Positions 1-12,600 of a stretch of DNA of 64,000 bases are shown here, in pieces (within the stretch, counting starts at the first letter, position 1; every line of letters starts with the position of its first letter). The stretch lies in NCBI GenBank assembly GCA_964019425.1, contig OZ025787.1, positions 620,001 through 684,000 on the forward strand, given 5' to 3'. The notes beneath the pieces were generated by a model, which saw nothing but the letters and a program-made list of their open reading frames with translations, ran no database searches and was not told where the DNA came from. This stretch comes from Flectonema sp. DT1601. Its lineage: Eukaryota > Euglenozoa > Diplonemea > Diplonemida > Diplonemidae. The position numbers were made by a program, and so were the translations under genes.

Positions 1-569
1 TGAGTGGTTGGAAATCTGATTTGAGTTTCTTTGTTTTTTTATATAGTTTTTTTTATTATTAACTTTTAAATATTTCTTTTAATCACCTCGCCTGTGCAGA
101 CAAAACAAGGCTGTGGGAGGACTAGTCTGGGTCTGCTTGTTCAGAGAATAAGCAAGCGTAGTGATTGGTTCTTTTTTTTTTTTTTTAATTTATTTTTAGT
201 CTACGTACCTGTGTTCCTAATGAATAAAATACAAGGTGTGTAGCAACGAAATGCCTTACTGCCATTACTCAGTACGTTGGTACTCGGGCTTTGCACAAAT
301 TTATTTTAGTTACAAAAATACTTAGTTAAAATACCTCCGTCTGCTTCCGCAGTGTTCGGAGGTGTAATTAATCTATTGTTGGATATGGTTCTCAATTACC
401 CACGGAAGTGTCTTAAAAAACGATACTAATTGTAAAAAAAGATTTATTTATATAAAACAGGTCTAACATACACAACGAAGAATTGTTATATCTTTTTCTT
501 TCTTTTTTTTTTTTTTTTTTTAAAACAAAAAAAATTGTTTACTTTATTTCTCACAGAGGAGGTAACAAA
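1..569. other. Left-edge non-coding stretch
   Basis: I see no supportable gene here. The stretch is AT-rich with several T-tracts. A pyrimidine-rich run ending in TTTCTCACAG lies just before the start codon of the first phosphatase gene; it could be the acceptor of a 5'-UTR intron or of leader trans-splicing, but no matching donor is evident. Confidence 0.5.
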
Positions 570-1623
570 ATGCCTCCCGGAGGAGGAGGTAGAATTCGCG
601 GCACCTCCTTCAAACAGGAGTACCGGGGTGGTGGTCCAAGCGCTTTCCAGCGGCTGAAGAACAAAGTATGTAAATATTATTATTACTTGTGTTGTGTAGT
701 ATAAAGATAATCCCTAAAGTGATATTAACTAACAATAATTCAGGTTACCGGTCGCGCTCGTGCGCCTTCAATGATATCAGAAAAAGACAAGTCGATGCTC
801 CCTCCTCAAACTAAAGATGACCGGGGGAGAGTTACGATCGTACTTGACCTTGACGAGACACTGATATATGCCCGTGAAGGTTTGTATCTTAACCTCTTGA
901 GCAGCATATAAAAAGGTTAGTATTTATTACAATAAATCAATTAACTACAGGTCCTCTATATGCGAGACCTGGTCTTGATACACTTCTTGAAGTCTTGAAG
1001 GAACGGACAGAACCTGTCGTCTGGACGGCCGGAGTAAAAGCTTATGCGCAGGTCTGTTATTTTAACATTTTCAAACTGTTAAGCAGTCGTGTTGAGGGAA
1101 GAAAATAATTCACAATATACAACACAGGCGGTTATCAGAAATATAGATAAGAAAAGTATCATAAAGCACTGCGTCTACCGACACAAGAAATGGTTTTCGG
1201 TATGTGTAACTGTTCCTCACTAGAACAAAAAAAAACATACACACAACACACACACATAAACAGGGATGTGCTGGGTACAACAAAGACCTGACCCTTCTTG
1301 GAAGAGACATGGATAAATTACTTATCTTAGAAAACACTCCTGACTGTGTTCGGGGTAACGAAGCGAATGGAATAGTCGTAACTGACTACGAGGGAGAGGG
1401 AGAGGACTACACTCTCCAAGCAATAACTGAACTTATAGTTGATATGGTAGACAGAGTAAATAATTCAGGTATAACTGTCCCTCAGTATATTAAAAGTACT
1501 CCACTACTACAAAAGAGAGAAATCTCGACAGACATTGGAGACTACCTCGAGGTCTATTGTCTCGATACGAATGATTTTATGGCTCAAAAGGCACTCAGAG
1601 TTAACCGTGATCTCAGACAGTAG
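570..1623 (+). CDS. HAD-type CTD-like small phosphatase, copy 1 (5 exons)
   Basis: Predicted exons are 570-665, 744-879, 951-1051, 1128-1199 and 1264-1623. All junctions are GT-AG (donors GTATGT, GTTTGT, GTCTGT, GTATGT) and the joined frame stays open for 254 residues. The protein carries the HAD/FCP1-SCP signature DLDETLIY (residues about 66-73; the two Asp are the nucleophile and acid/base pair), a VVWTAG motif II, and the family block KDLTLLGRDMDK followed by ILENTPDC. SCP-type phosphatases usually have DNSP at this last place, so an acidic ligand is kept but as Glu rather than Asp. The family dephosphorylates Ser/Thr, classically on the RNA polymerase II CTD; the substrate here is unknown. 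A Gly/Arg-rich N-terminus of about 40 residues precedes the domain. The start is the first ATG, matching the paralogue's N-terminal block (RIRGTSFKQEY versus RIRGISFKHEY). Confidence 0.85.
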
Positions 1624-2951
1624 ATGGCAATAGCAAAATTAAGAGGGATTGAAGTCAGGTAAAGCACTTCACAAAGAGCGTCAGCATAGTTCTGATCCAG
1701 AACTTGCTTGCTTGGAAAAAGCTGTGGGAAAAAAAAAAAAAACAAGAAAAAAAAAAAACTACAATCTGTGGCAAATGACGAGTCGCAATAATGTTTTCTT
1801 TCCGTAAGTAAAGAAAAAAAGAAAAAGAAAAAAAGAAAAAGAAAATTGGCTACCTGTTACATTCTCTTGAAAAAAATTATTTAAAGTCTGCTGTCGGCTG
1901 TTGTGTGGCAGAATGTTTTTGATCCTTTGGCTTTCGTGTCAAAATGATCGAGACAAATGAAAAGGAAAAAAAAAAAAAAAGAAAATAACAAAAAGGAACA
2001 AAGAAGGGAACCCCCTCCCGGTTAACTTCCTCCTTGGATGTGGATGATGTGTGATGGCGCTTATTATGAAGAAATGATGGCCTCTGCTCTTTGGTCTTCT
2101 CACACTTTATAAACATGCAATCCTCATGGCTATACTTGACGGGGAGTAGACAGGTGTTGACACTCTGATTTCAAAAAAAGCGTTTTCAAGTTGGCTCTGC
2201 TCGTTTAAAAGACGCACGCTGATGGAACTAAGAGATTTCTTTTTTCCTTGGTCAAAGGAAGCCAAAGTGTCTCCGTGTCATGATGACTTTATAGGGATCT
2301 AAACTTTGAATTCCTTCTTTATCTTTTTGTCTTGTACTTTCACTCCTCATCCCCTAAAAGTTCTGTTTGCGATTACAAAGCTAACGAAATAAGAAAAGCC
2401 TAACAACAGTTGATGTTCTTGTGTGGTAGAAAAGTGCAAACACATATGGGCACACTGACTTCCGACACAAATAATAGAGGAGTCATTACTGCATAAGAGA
2501 AAGATGTGTTGTTCAGGAAAATATTAAAAAAAAAAAAAAGTAAGAAAATAAACACAGTGTTGCCCCAGGAAAGGGGGGTTTCGTGTCTCCCCACCCAATA
2601 CCCCCCCAGGCGTCTGTTTCTTACTAAGTATTCACATTCTTGTTTTTTCTTTTTCGTGTTAGGGGAGGCTTTCGTTTTTTGCGAATTCAGGTACAAGGAG
2701 TGCCGTCCCCCCAGTGGCCAACCCGCGACCAGTTTTAACAAATAACTTAATAGCAAACACCGTTTTTTCCCGTATGATAACTCTTAGGTGAGCAAAGTAT
2801 ACCAGTCACAGCGGGGGAGACAAAGTTTACTTTATTTCTTCTGCAGGTCTGGTATACATTCACAGATTAACGACAACCTTTACGAGTGAACTCTTGGCGA
2901 ATTATTATTCTACAAAACGATCAGAAACCGTAATAAAAAAAAACAAAGAAA
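1624..2951. other. Spacer between phosphatase paralogues
   Basis: About 1.3 kb with A-tracts and T-tracts and no reading frame that resembles a protein. Short frames on both strands here have low-complexity Phe/Lys content that follows from the homopolymer runs. A pyrimidine tract ending in TTCTTCTGCAG near 2,836-2,847 may be a 5'-UTR splice acceptor for the next gene. Confidence 0.5.
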
Positions 2952-3904
2952 ATGGGGCACCACCGAAGGCCGAAGGGAGCTAAGGAAACCAGGATACGAG
3001 GAATCTCATTCAAACATGAGTATCGCAACGGGCCTGGTATGTTGCAGCAGCTGAAGAATAAAATTAATAGAGTGCGAGCTCCGTCAATGATATCCGAGTC
3101 AGACAAGCACATGATTCCACCACAAGCAAAGGAAGACATCGGGAAAGTCACCGTCGTCCTTGATCTGGATGAGACATTAATCTACGCAAGAGATGGTCCA
3201 TTACACGCACGCCCAGGGCTCGACAACTTCCTGGCAACGATCTCTCCGAAGGTTGAGGTAGTTGTTTGGACAGCTGGTGTTCGCGCCTATGCACAGGTAT
3301 GTCTGTTGGACACTTCTACGTTTTTTAATTCATTCACGTGATCGAGTTTATGCCAACTCTGAACTGTCTCATAAACAGGCGGTAGTTAAGAACATCGATA
3401 AGAAAGGAATTATAAAGCATTGTGTTTACAGACACAAGAAGTGGTTCACGGTATGTATTTATCTGTTCTTGTTAAACTAAACTGCAATGGAACACCAATA
3501 TGAGAATAAACAACACAAAGGGATGTGCTGGCTACAATAAAGACCTAACACTACTGGGTAGAAACATGAACAAGTTGATAATTGTTGAAAACACTCCCGA
3601 TTGTGTACGCGGTAACGAACAGAATGGTATTGTGCTTACTGACTATGAAGGTGCTGGAGAAGACATGACACTCGAAGCTCTACGAGACGTCTTAATTGAC
3701 TGTGTTGATGCTGTAGAAGGCGGCAGTACAGTACCTGATTTTATCAAATCTACCCCATCACTTGAAAGGCGTAGAATCCCCAGCGATACCGGAGGAGTAA
3801 TGGACATCTATTGCATAGACACTTTTAACTTTGTAAAGTCAAAGGAGCATCGTATTAACAGAGACATACCAGGATTTCTTCCAAATATTAATAGTAATCA
3901 CTAA
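2952..3904 (+). CDS. HAD-type CTD-like small phosphatase, copy 2 (3 exons)
   Basis: Predicted exons are 2952-3296, 3379-3450 and 3521-3904, giving 266 residues. It is a tandem paralogue of the gene at 570-1623: same RIRG-S-F-EY N-terminal block, same DLDETLIYARDG nucleophile motif, VVWTAGVRAYAQ, the 24-residue exon AVVKNIDKKGIIKHCVYRHKKW, and the C-terminal LLGRNMNK then ENTPDCVRGNE block. Its two introns fall exactly where introns 3 and 4 of copy 1 fall; the sites of introns 1 and 2 are fused here. The last acceptor reads CACAAAG, a weak site, but the frame and the paralogue support it. The function is inferred to be the same as copy 1. The C-terminus is slightly longer (ends PGFLPNINSNH). 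Confidence 0.85.
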
Positions 3905-4496
3905 AATATATATTTTTATTTCCCTTTATATTCTATTAAATAGGATGGTTGTATTCCTGTTACGCATCTCCACTTGATGATCGAATCCCTACACAAGTCA
4001 TGTCTCACAGGTAGTTATTATTATTATTATCAGAATTGACTAATGTAGTCAGTTCCTAGCAATCCCATCGTATCTTTATTTACACACTTATTCTTACTCT
4101 TACCTTGTGAAGTTGTTAACAGAAAGAAACCAGTATTCGATAGCGAACTTTTTCGATACGACTAGCGAAGTCTTCAGCTGCTGGCTGTTGATTACTAAAA
4201 GGAAAGGAACTAGTGTTCAGTTTCTAGCTGTTAATCTTTATATAAGTAAATCAAAAGGGATGTGTATTAAACTTATTGTATCGTGTTCAGGACGTATGCC
4301 TGCTGGTGACACACGACAACCTTCTCATTCAATAAATATACAAACACTCGTCTGTTTCCACAGATTAGTGTTGGTCTTCCTCTCATCTGTGGAACTAGCG
4401 TTCCACTAGTTTTTCGTGCTTTTGATTATCCTAAAAGAGTTCTAGTGAGATGGTTATTATATATTCACAACAGGATAGATAGTTGCCCGCACAAAG
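3905..4496. other. Spacer upstream of LRR gene
   Basis: About 590 bp with no supported gene. A 100-residue open frame at 4107-4409 has no recognisable domain or homologue-like pattern and is treated as chance. TATTCACAACAG just upstream of the LRR gene could be a splice acceptor. Confidence 0.4.
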
Positions 4497-5247
4497 ATGA
4501 CCATAACCGAAAACGACATTGAAAGTGAGATCACTTTGGTCGATGGAAAGTTGGGAGCAGTTTGCTGCGGACTAACATCGTTCTCGGAGATCCCAAAACA
4601 GAATGAAGACATTACTAGTTTAGACGTTTCTGACAATGAACTTCGCAGCCTGTCGGGTGTCGAAGAATTCCCCGAGTTGACGACACTTATTCTCGATAAC
4701 AATGAGATTGCGACTTTTACTGGAATGCCGCTATTGAAGAAGTTAGAGACCCTGTGGGCCAACAAGAATGACATTTCTGATTTGAATGCTCTCCTTGACA
4801 TCTTAGCTGTTAAGAGTCCTGGACTTCAATATCTCTCTCTTCTTGGAAACAGTGTTTGTAAGAACGACCTTGTTGGATCTTCCAAAGAAGAGTCTAACAG
4901 ATATCGATTGTATGTAATTCATAAAGTTCCATCACTACGATTCTTAGACTCACTCCCTGTTACAGATGAAGAGAGACTCAGCGCTAAACAGAGAGGTGCA
5001 TTTCTAAAAGTTGAGAAGGCTGTTGCTAATGACGATGTCGCCAAGAGTGAGAACACTTTCTACAAAGATGCTCCTTCTCGTGAGGGTCAGCATGCGACAT
5101 TTCTCGGATTCCAGAAGCACTATTACTCAGGTATGCTATTGTGTGATTATGCTATACCAGCTATAGATCCATAAGGAGATAAAACAACATCACCCAACAG
5201 GTAAATCTTCGGAAGGAAATCGATTCATTAAAGATGACCAGCTGTAG
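4497..5247 (+). CDS. LRMDA-like leucine-rich-repeat protein (2 exons)
   Basis: Exons 4497-5130 and 5201-5247 join across a 70-nt GT-AG intron to give 226 residues; without splicing the frame stops soon after the donor. The protein has three to four LRRs in residues about 38-120 (for example ITSLDVSDNELRSLSGVEEF and LTTLILDNNEIATF), an LRR cap (LYVIHKVPSLRFLDSLPVTD, residues about 140-160), and after splicing the tail GKSSEGNRFIKDDQL. That tail and the LRRCT-like cap recall the leucine-rich melanocyte differentiation-associated (LRMDA/C10orf11) family of small LRR proteins, linked in animals to endosome-related organelles. No signal peptide or TM is seen, so it is probably cytosolic. Assignment to LRMDA is from memory of the family pattern; an SDS22- or ANP32-like LRR protein is the alternative. 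Confidence 0.75.
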
Positions 5248-6630
5248 AATTATTATAATGATCCTCGTGATGTTTTACGGAGGTTGTCTGTGGGGACCTC
5301 TTTTGTTGAAGGAGATTGTTATTCCAAATATGTTGTTGACTATTATTATGATTACATCAACTGTTTGAATATTCCTTTTATCATAAGCGAAATTAGTACT
5401 CTGTCCGACTAGTGTCGCACAGATTTGTGTGTCGTGACATTGCAGGGCAAGTCGTTGAAAAACTGTTTCGATCGTTGTTTTGGTTTTCTGGTGATTAGGA
5501 CTGATAATTTCTTTTTTTTTCCTCGTTCCCTTTTTCCAGAAAATCCCCAAGCTGTGTTACGTACCTACGAAGTTGTGTTCAAAATCCGACGCACTTGCTA
5601 AGAAAAGGAGATTTCCGTGCGTTGCCGTACTGCCGACATTGTTAGCTCCTACAAAACCAGCTAATTGAAATATGAAATTTTATAGAACAGAAACGAAAAC
5701 TACCCCACGCGAATTGTTGCCTTCCAATAACCTGTTCAAGAAGTCTAACTTACTTTCTCATCGAAAACCTTTTTTAAAAGGCACCTCTTGTTGCTCCCTT
5801 TGTATCGTGTGGTGTAATCCTTGTTAGTAAGTCTGCGTCTCTTATCGTCAGTGAGAGTCTTGCTTTTGAGACTTTCCTGGGGTTTGGATTCCCTGACTTC
5901 GATAAAATAAAATAAGATAATAATTTCATTAATCAGGTAACAATAAAAGAAGAAAAAATAAGTTAGTTAAGTTACTCTTCCTTCTCTTCACTCCCCTTGT
6001 TTTGTAGTGAGCCAGTACTATTCAGTGCAGTCATTTTTCTGTGAATTGATTTGGTTTTGTTTCATTCATTTGCGAACTGCTTCTATCTCGTATCATTTTC
6101 TAATCCTGCGTGAAGTGATAAAAAAAAAAAAACTTTGTTAGTGTTCACAAAGTTCCTTATTCACACGAGGAGTTACCTGTGCTGTGGAATGTTCTTTTAT
6201 AGTGCGAACAGCGCTGCTCAGATGCTTCATTCTCTTAGCAGACGAGTAGGTAGTAGTTTGTCTGTTTGATGTGCTTTCATGTTCCTTTTCTTCTGTGTAA
6301 CGGCCTTCCACACTAACAGCAGGTGACCTCGCCTGTAGCTGATTGTGTGGTCGGTCGTTTCCCTTTTGCTGAGTTATCATTTTCCTTTTCTTTCTGTTTG
6401 TTGTTTTTTTTTTCCCGTCTTTTTTCCTTTGCTCATCTGTTTAGATAGCATTTATCTATTGACAAGTTTACTTAATTATGAAACAATATGCAAATACAAA
6501 TACTCTCACCATTACAGATTGATTAATTCATGGTTTGGAATCTGATGACCAATGAGGTAAAAGTGTATAGTTAGTTTTATAATTTCAAAAAGTATTTTCT
6601 CACCAGGACAGTCATCACTATCCATAGAGA
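5248..6630. promoter_or_regulatory. Upstream region of protease gene A with a 5'-UTR intron
   Basis: No coding gene seen in about 1.4 kb. From about 5,936 (GTAACAATAAAAGAAG) the sequence is the ancestral form of a block re-used upstream of gene B at about 15,773. Just before the start codon lies a predicted 50-nt intron, 6557-6606 (AATGAG|GTAAAAGT ... CTCACCAG|GACAG), conserved in all four array genes (15983-16027, 24563-24612, 36628-36677). It would splice a short leader to the exon holding the ATG. Confidence 0.5.
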
Positions 6631-9600
6631 ATGCGATGTTTACTTCAATTGATAATCGTATTACTAATAGTACCGTATTCGGTGAACGGAGAAAATAGTG
6701 TCGGTAGGTGGATTATACTTGTGCGGCAGGGGAGTGATGAAGACGCAGTGGACAGACTGAAGATGGAACTGAAAGGGAAGTTAAGAAAAGAGTTCTTTAT
6801 TGGGAGAAATAGAATATTGAGAGCTGTGATGTCTTCTGAAGAATCTGAACAACTTTATCACGACTTCAATGAAGAAATTGAATCAATAGAATACGACGCC
6901 CAAGTTCGCGTTGCATCACTGACTTGCGGAGATGAACAATCAACATCTTCTACTTCCTGGGGGATTCGTTCTGCGACTTCGAATACAGTTGATGGTGGGG
7001 TACCTTCGACTTTTAGATATAATCAGTCATGGGGTCAGGATATTGATGTTTATGTTTTAGATTCGGGTGTTGATTGTTCTCACAGTGAGTTAACTAATTG
7101 TGAATTTGGAACAATCACATCGGAAGCTACCACTAGTGACGATATCCTCGGGCACGGAACTCACGTTGCTGGAACCATCGCTGGTCAAGATCAGGGGATC
7201 AGTAGATCTACAAATATAATCGCTGTAAAAGTTATGAATGATAATGGTGGTGGTAGTGTTGGTGACATTGCAGAAGGGATCACCTGGGCTATCGATCAGG
7301 TTAAACTAAAAACCAGAAGAGCAATAATTCACATGTCTTTGGAAGCTCCCAAATCAGCAATACTTGACAACTCTGTAAACGCTGCATCTGATGAAGGGAT
7401 AGTTGTAGTTACAGCTGCTGGTAATGGAAATTCAGATGCCTGTAATGTCAGTCCAGGGTCAGCTGTGGAGAGTATTAACGTTGGTAATGCTGGTATTAAA
7501 GAAAGCCCTGGAGGAACTTTTCAATATTATATATCCGGAACTTCCAATTGGGGTTCCTGTATTGATGTATTCGGACCTGGTGAGTTTATCACCTCCGCGA
7601 AATCGAATACGATCGATTCTGAATCCACTTTGTCTGGTACTTCCATGGCCGCCCCTCATGTCACTGGTGCTGTTGCTGCGTATCTCTCTGACAACCCAAC
7701 AGCCAGCGTTCAGGAAGCTAAGAACTTCATTATTAGTAATTCAGTTATTCGTTCAATTGCTGATGTTGATAGCACCACTACGAAGAAATTCCTTAATATT
7801 CCTTGTGATGGTATGTCTGGTTGCTGTTTTATTGAAGCAAGGTGACTTTATAAATTATTATAAATTAACAAACAGGATCGATACAGGAGAATCCTGTAGG
7901 GTACTTAGCCACTGAAAACAACTGTTTTGAAGATTACGAACTTTTTGAAACTGCAACCGGAGCGATTGACTGGCCTACGGCGGACGACGTGTACCCAGAT
8001 AGCCATGAAAAGTGTTGGAAGATATTATGTGAAGGTGAGAGTAGTTATCTTCTATTTCAATGGAGCTTGTATGATATCGAGCGAATAGGTGATTATCTGT
8101 TTATAGGAAACAAAGCCTATGTTGATGAACCTGCTGCTGATTTTTATTTTGAAGGATCTCAAGTACTAAGGTTTACATCAAATCGAAACTCGTTTCGTCC
8201 GCACAAAGGGTTTAGTTTAACATATTCGTGTTCAACTCAATTTGCCACACCTCTTCCTACACAAACAGCTTGTACACAATTAGAAGCAGGTCGAAGTACT
8301 AGTACTTTTGCTTATCCAAGTGAGGGTAATTATGAGAACAACCTTGATGTTTGTTTTCAAATTGACTGTCCTGGTGGTCAGGTTATTGCTCATTTTGACT
8401 ACATAGAAATGGAGTTGAGTTATGATTTCTTTTACATCTATTCAAATAGTCCGAATTCTAATAAAATTACTGGAGATTACACTGCATTTGATGCAACTTA
8501 TTATGATTATTTAACTATGAAACTTACGTCTGATGCATCCGAACAGAAAAGAGGATTCTCTATCAGATATTCTTGTTCTTACACCAATACACTTACACTT
8601 GGGTTAGATCCATCCCAAGTTGGGTCAGAGTTATCTCAAGCACAACGTAACACTCACACGATACCTATCGTTACTGATACTTCATCAACAACGAGTGACA
8701 TCATTACATCAACTCTGACAGCTGAAGAATTTACAGCAACGCCGAGTAGCACAACTACTTCAACTGTTGCTGAAACAGCTACGGAGACTGCTGCTGATAC
8801 AACAACTCCTACTGTTGTGGGCTCTACGACCCGAACTATTGATACAACTACACAAGCTGCTGATGAAGCAACGCAAACTGTTGCTGTAACAACTACACAA
8901 GTTGCTGGTGAAACAACTCAGACTACTGCTGGTGAAGCAACCCAAACTGCTGCTGAAGCAACAACGCCGATTGTTGCTGTAACAACTACACAAGCAGCTG
9001 CTGTAACAACTACACAAGCTGCTGGTGAAGCAACTCAAACTGCTGCTGAAGCAACAACGCCGATTGTTGCTGTAACAACTACACAAGCTGCTGGTGACAC
9101 AACTCAGACTACTGCTGGTGAAACAACCCAAACTGTTGCTAGTGAAGCAACCCAAACTGCTGCTGAAGCAACAACGCCGATTATTGCTGTAACAACTACA
9201 CAAGCTGCTGGTGAAGCAACCCAAACTACTGCTGAAGCAACAACGCCGGTTATTGCTATAACAACTACACAAGCTACTGGTGAAGCAACTCAAACTGCTG
9301 CTGAAGCAACAACGCCGATTGTTGCTGTAACAACTACACAAGCAGCTGCTGTAACAACTACACAAGCTGCTGGTGAAGCAACCCAAACTGCTGCTGAAGC
9401 AACAACGCCGATTATTGCTGTAACAACTACACAAGCTGCTGGTGAAGCAACCCAAACTACTGCTGAAGCAACAACGCCGGTTATTGCTATAACAACTACA
9501 CAAGCTACTGGTGAAGCAACTCAAACTGCTGCTGAAGCAACAACGCCGATTGTTGCTGTAACAACTACACAAGCAGCTGCTGTAACAACTACACAAGCTG

Positions 9601-12600
9601 CTGGTGAAGCAACTCAAACTGCTGCTGAAGCAACAACGCAAACTGTTGCTGTAACAACTACACAAGTTGCTGGTGAAACAACTCAAACTGCTGCTGAAGC
9701 AACAACGCCGATTGTTGCTGTAACAACTACACAAGCTGCTGGTGACACAACTCAGACTACTGCTGGTGAAACAACCCAAACTGTTGCTAGTGAAGCAACC
9801 CAAACTGCTGCTGAAGCAACAACGCCGATTATTGCTGTAACAACTACACAAGCTGCTGGTGAAGCAACCCAAACTACTGCTGAAGCAACAACGCCGGTTA
9901 TTGCTATAACAACTACACAAGCTACTGGTGAAGCAACTCAAACTGCTGCTGAAGCAACAACGCCGATTGTTGCTGTAACAACTACACAAGCAGCTGCTGT
10001 AACAACTACACAAGCTGCTGGTGAAGCAACTCAAACTGCTGCTGAAGCAACAACGCAAACTGTTGCTGTAACAACTACACAAGTTGCTGGTGAAACAACT
10101 CAGACTACTGCTGGTGAAGCAACCCAAACTGCTGCTGAAGCAACAACGCCGATTATTGCTGTAACAACTACACAAGCTGCTGGTGAAGCAACCCAAACTA
10201 CTGCTGAAGCAACAACGCCGGTTATTGCTATAACAACTACACAAGCTACTGGTGAAGCAACTCAAACTGCTGCTGAAGCAACAACGCCGATTGTTGCTGT
10301 AACAACTACACAAGCTACTGGTGAAGCAACTCAAACTGCTGCTGAAGCAACAACGCCGATTGTTGCTGTAACAACTACACAAGTTGCTGGTGAAACAACT
10401 CAGACTACTGCTGGTGAAGCAACCCAAACTGCTGCTGAAGCAACAACGCCTATTGTTGCTGTAACAACTACACAAGTTGCTGGTGAAACAACTCAGACTA
10501 CTGCTGGTGAAGCAACTCAAACTGCTGCTGAAGCAACAACGCCGATTGTTGCTGTAACAACTACACAAGCTGCTGCTGTAACAACTACACAAGCTGCTGG
10601 TGAAGCAACCCAAACTACTGCTGAAGCAACAACGCCGGTTATTGCTATAACAACTACACAAGCTACTGGTGAAGCAACTCAAACTGCTGCTGAAGCAACA
10701 ACGCCGATTGTTGCTGTAACAACTACACAAGCTGCTGGTGAAGCAACTCAAACTGCTGCTGAAGCAACAACGCCGATTGTTGCTGTAACAACTACACAAG
10801 CTGCTGGTGAAGCAACTCAAACTGCTGCTGAAGCAACAACGCCGATTGTTGCTGTAACAACTACACAAGCTGCTGCTGTAACAACTACACAAGCTGCTGG
10901 TGAAGCAACCCAAACTACTGCTGAAGCAACAACGCCGGTTATTGCTATAACAACTACACAAGCTACTGGTGAAGCAACTCAAACTGCTGCTGAAGCAACA
11001 ACGCCGATTGTTGCTGTAACAACTACACAAGCTGCTGGTGAAGCAACTCAAACTGCTGCTGAAGCAACAACGCCGATTGTTGCTGTAACAACTACACAAG
11101 CTGCTGCTGTAACAACTACACAAGCTGCTGGTGAAGCAACCCAAACTACTGCTGAAGCAACAACGCCGGTTATTGCTATAACAACTACACAAGCTACTGG
11201 TGAAGCAACTCAAACTGCTGCTGAAGCAACAACGCCGATTGTTGCTGTAACAACTACACAAGCTGCTGGTGAAGCAACTCAAACTGCTGCTGAAGCAACA
11301 ACGCCGATTGTTGCTGTAACAACTACACAAGCTGCTGGTGACACAACTCAGACTACTGCTGGTGAAGCAACCCAAACTGCTGCTGAAGCAACAACGCCGA
11401 TTGTTGCTGTAACAACTACACAAGCTGCTGGTGAAGCAACTCAAACTGCTGCTGAAGCAACAACGCCGATTGTTGCTGTAACAACTACACAAGCTGCTGG
11501 TGAAGCAACTCAAACTACTGCTGGTGAAGCAACCCAAACTGCTGCTGAAGCAACAACGCCGATTGTTGCTGTAACAACTACACAAGCTGCTGGTGAAGCA
11601 ACTCAAACTGCTGCTGAAGCAACAACGCCGATTGTTGCTGTAACAACTACACAAGCTGCTGGTGACACAACTCAGACTACTGCTGGTGAAGCAACCCAAA
11701 CTGCTGCTGAAGCAACAACGCCGATTGTTGCTGTAACAACTACACAAGCTGCTGGTGAAGCAACTCAAACTGCTGCTGAAGCAACAACGCCGATTGTTGC
11801 TGTAACAACTACACAAGCAGCTGCTGTAACAACTACACAAGCTGCTGGTGAAGCAACTCAAACTGCTGCTGAAGCAACAACGCCGATTGTTGCTGTAACA
11901 ACTACACAAGCTGCTGGTGAAGCAACTCAAACTGCTGCTGTAACAACTACACAAGCTGCTGGTGAAGCAACCCAAACTACTGCTGAAGCAACAACGCCGG
12001 TTATTGCTATAACAACTACACAAGCTGCTGGTGAAGCAACTCAAACTGCTGCTGAAGCAACAACACCGATTATTGCTGTAACAACTACACAAGTTGCTGG
12101 TGAAACAACCCAAACTGTTGCTAGTGAAGCAACCCAAACTGCTGCTGAAGCAACAACGCCGATTGTTGCTGTAACAACTACACAAGCTGCTGGCGAAGTA
12201 ACCCAAACTGCTGCTGTAACAACTACACAAGCTGCTGGTGAAGCAACTCAGACTACTACTGATGAAGCACCCCAAACTGTTGCTGTAACAACTACGCAAG
12301 CTGCTGGAGAAGCAACCCAAACTGATGCTGTAACAACTACACAAGCTGCTGCTGAAACAACTCAAACTGTTGCTAGTGAAGCAACCCAAACTGTTGCTAG
12401 TGAAGCAACCCAAACTGCTGCTGAAGCAACAACGCCGATTGTTGCTGTAACAACTACACAAGCTGCTGGTGAAACAACCCAAACTGTTGCTAGTGAAGCA
12501 ACCCAAACTGCTGCTGAAGCAACAACGCCGATTGTTGCTGTAACAACTACACAAGCTGCTGGTGAAGCAACTCAGACTACTACTGATGAAGCACCCCAAA

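Noticed and set aside
4107-4409. 100-residue plus-strand frame before the LRR gene
   Set aside because: No domain, no paralogue and no splice support.
7843-7875. Alternative donor AAG|GTGACT at the end of the catalytic frame
   Set aside because: Its phase does not fit the downstream frame; the upstream GTATGT donor at 7811 does.
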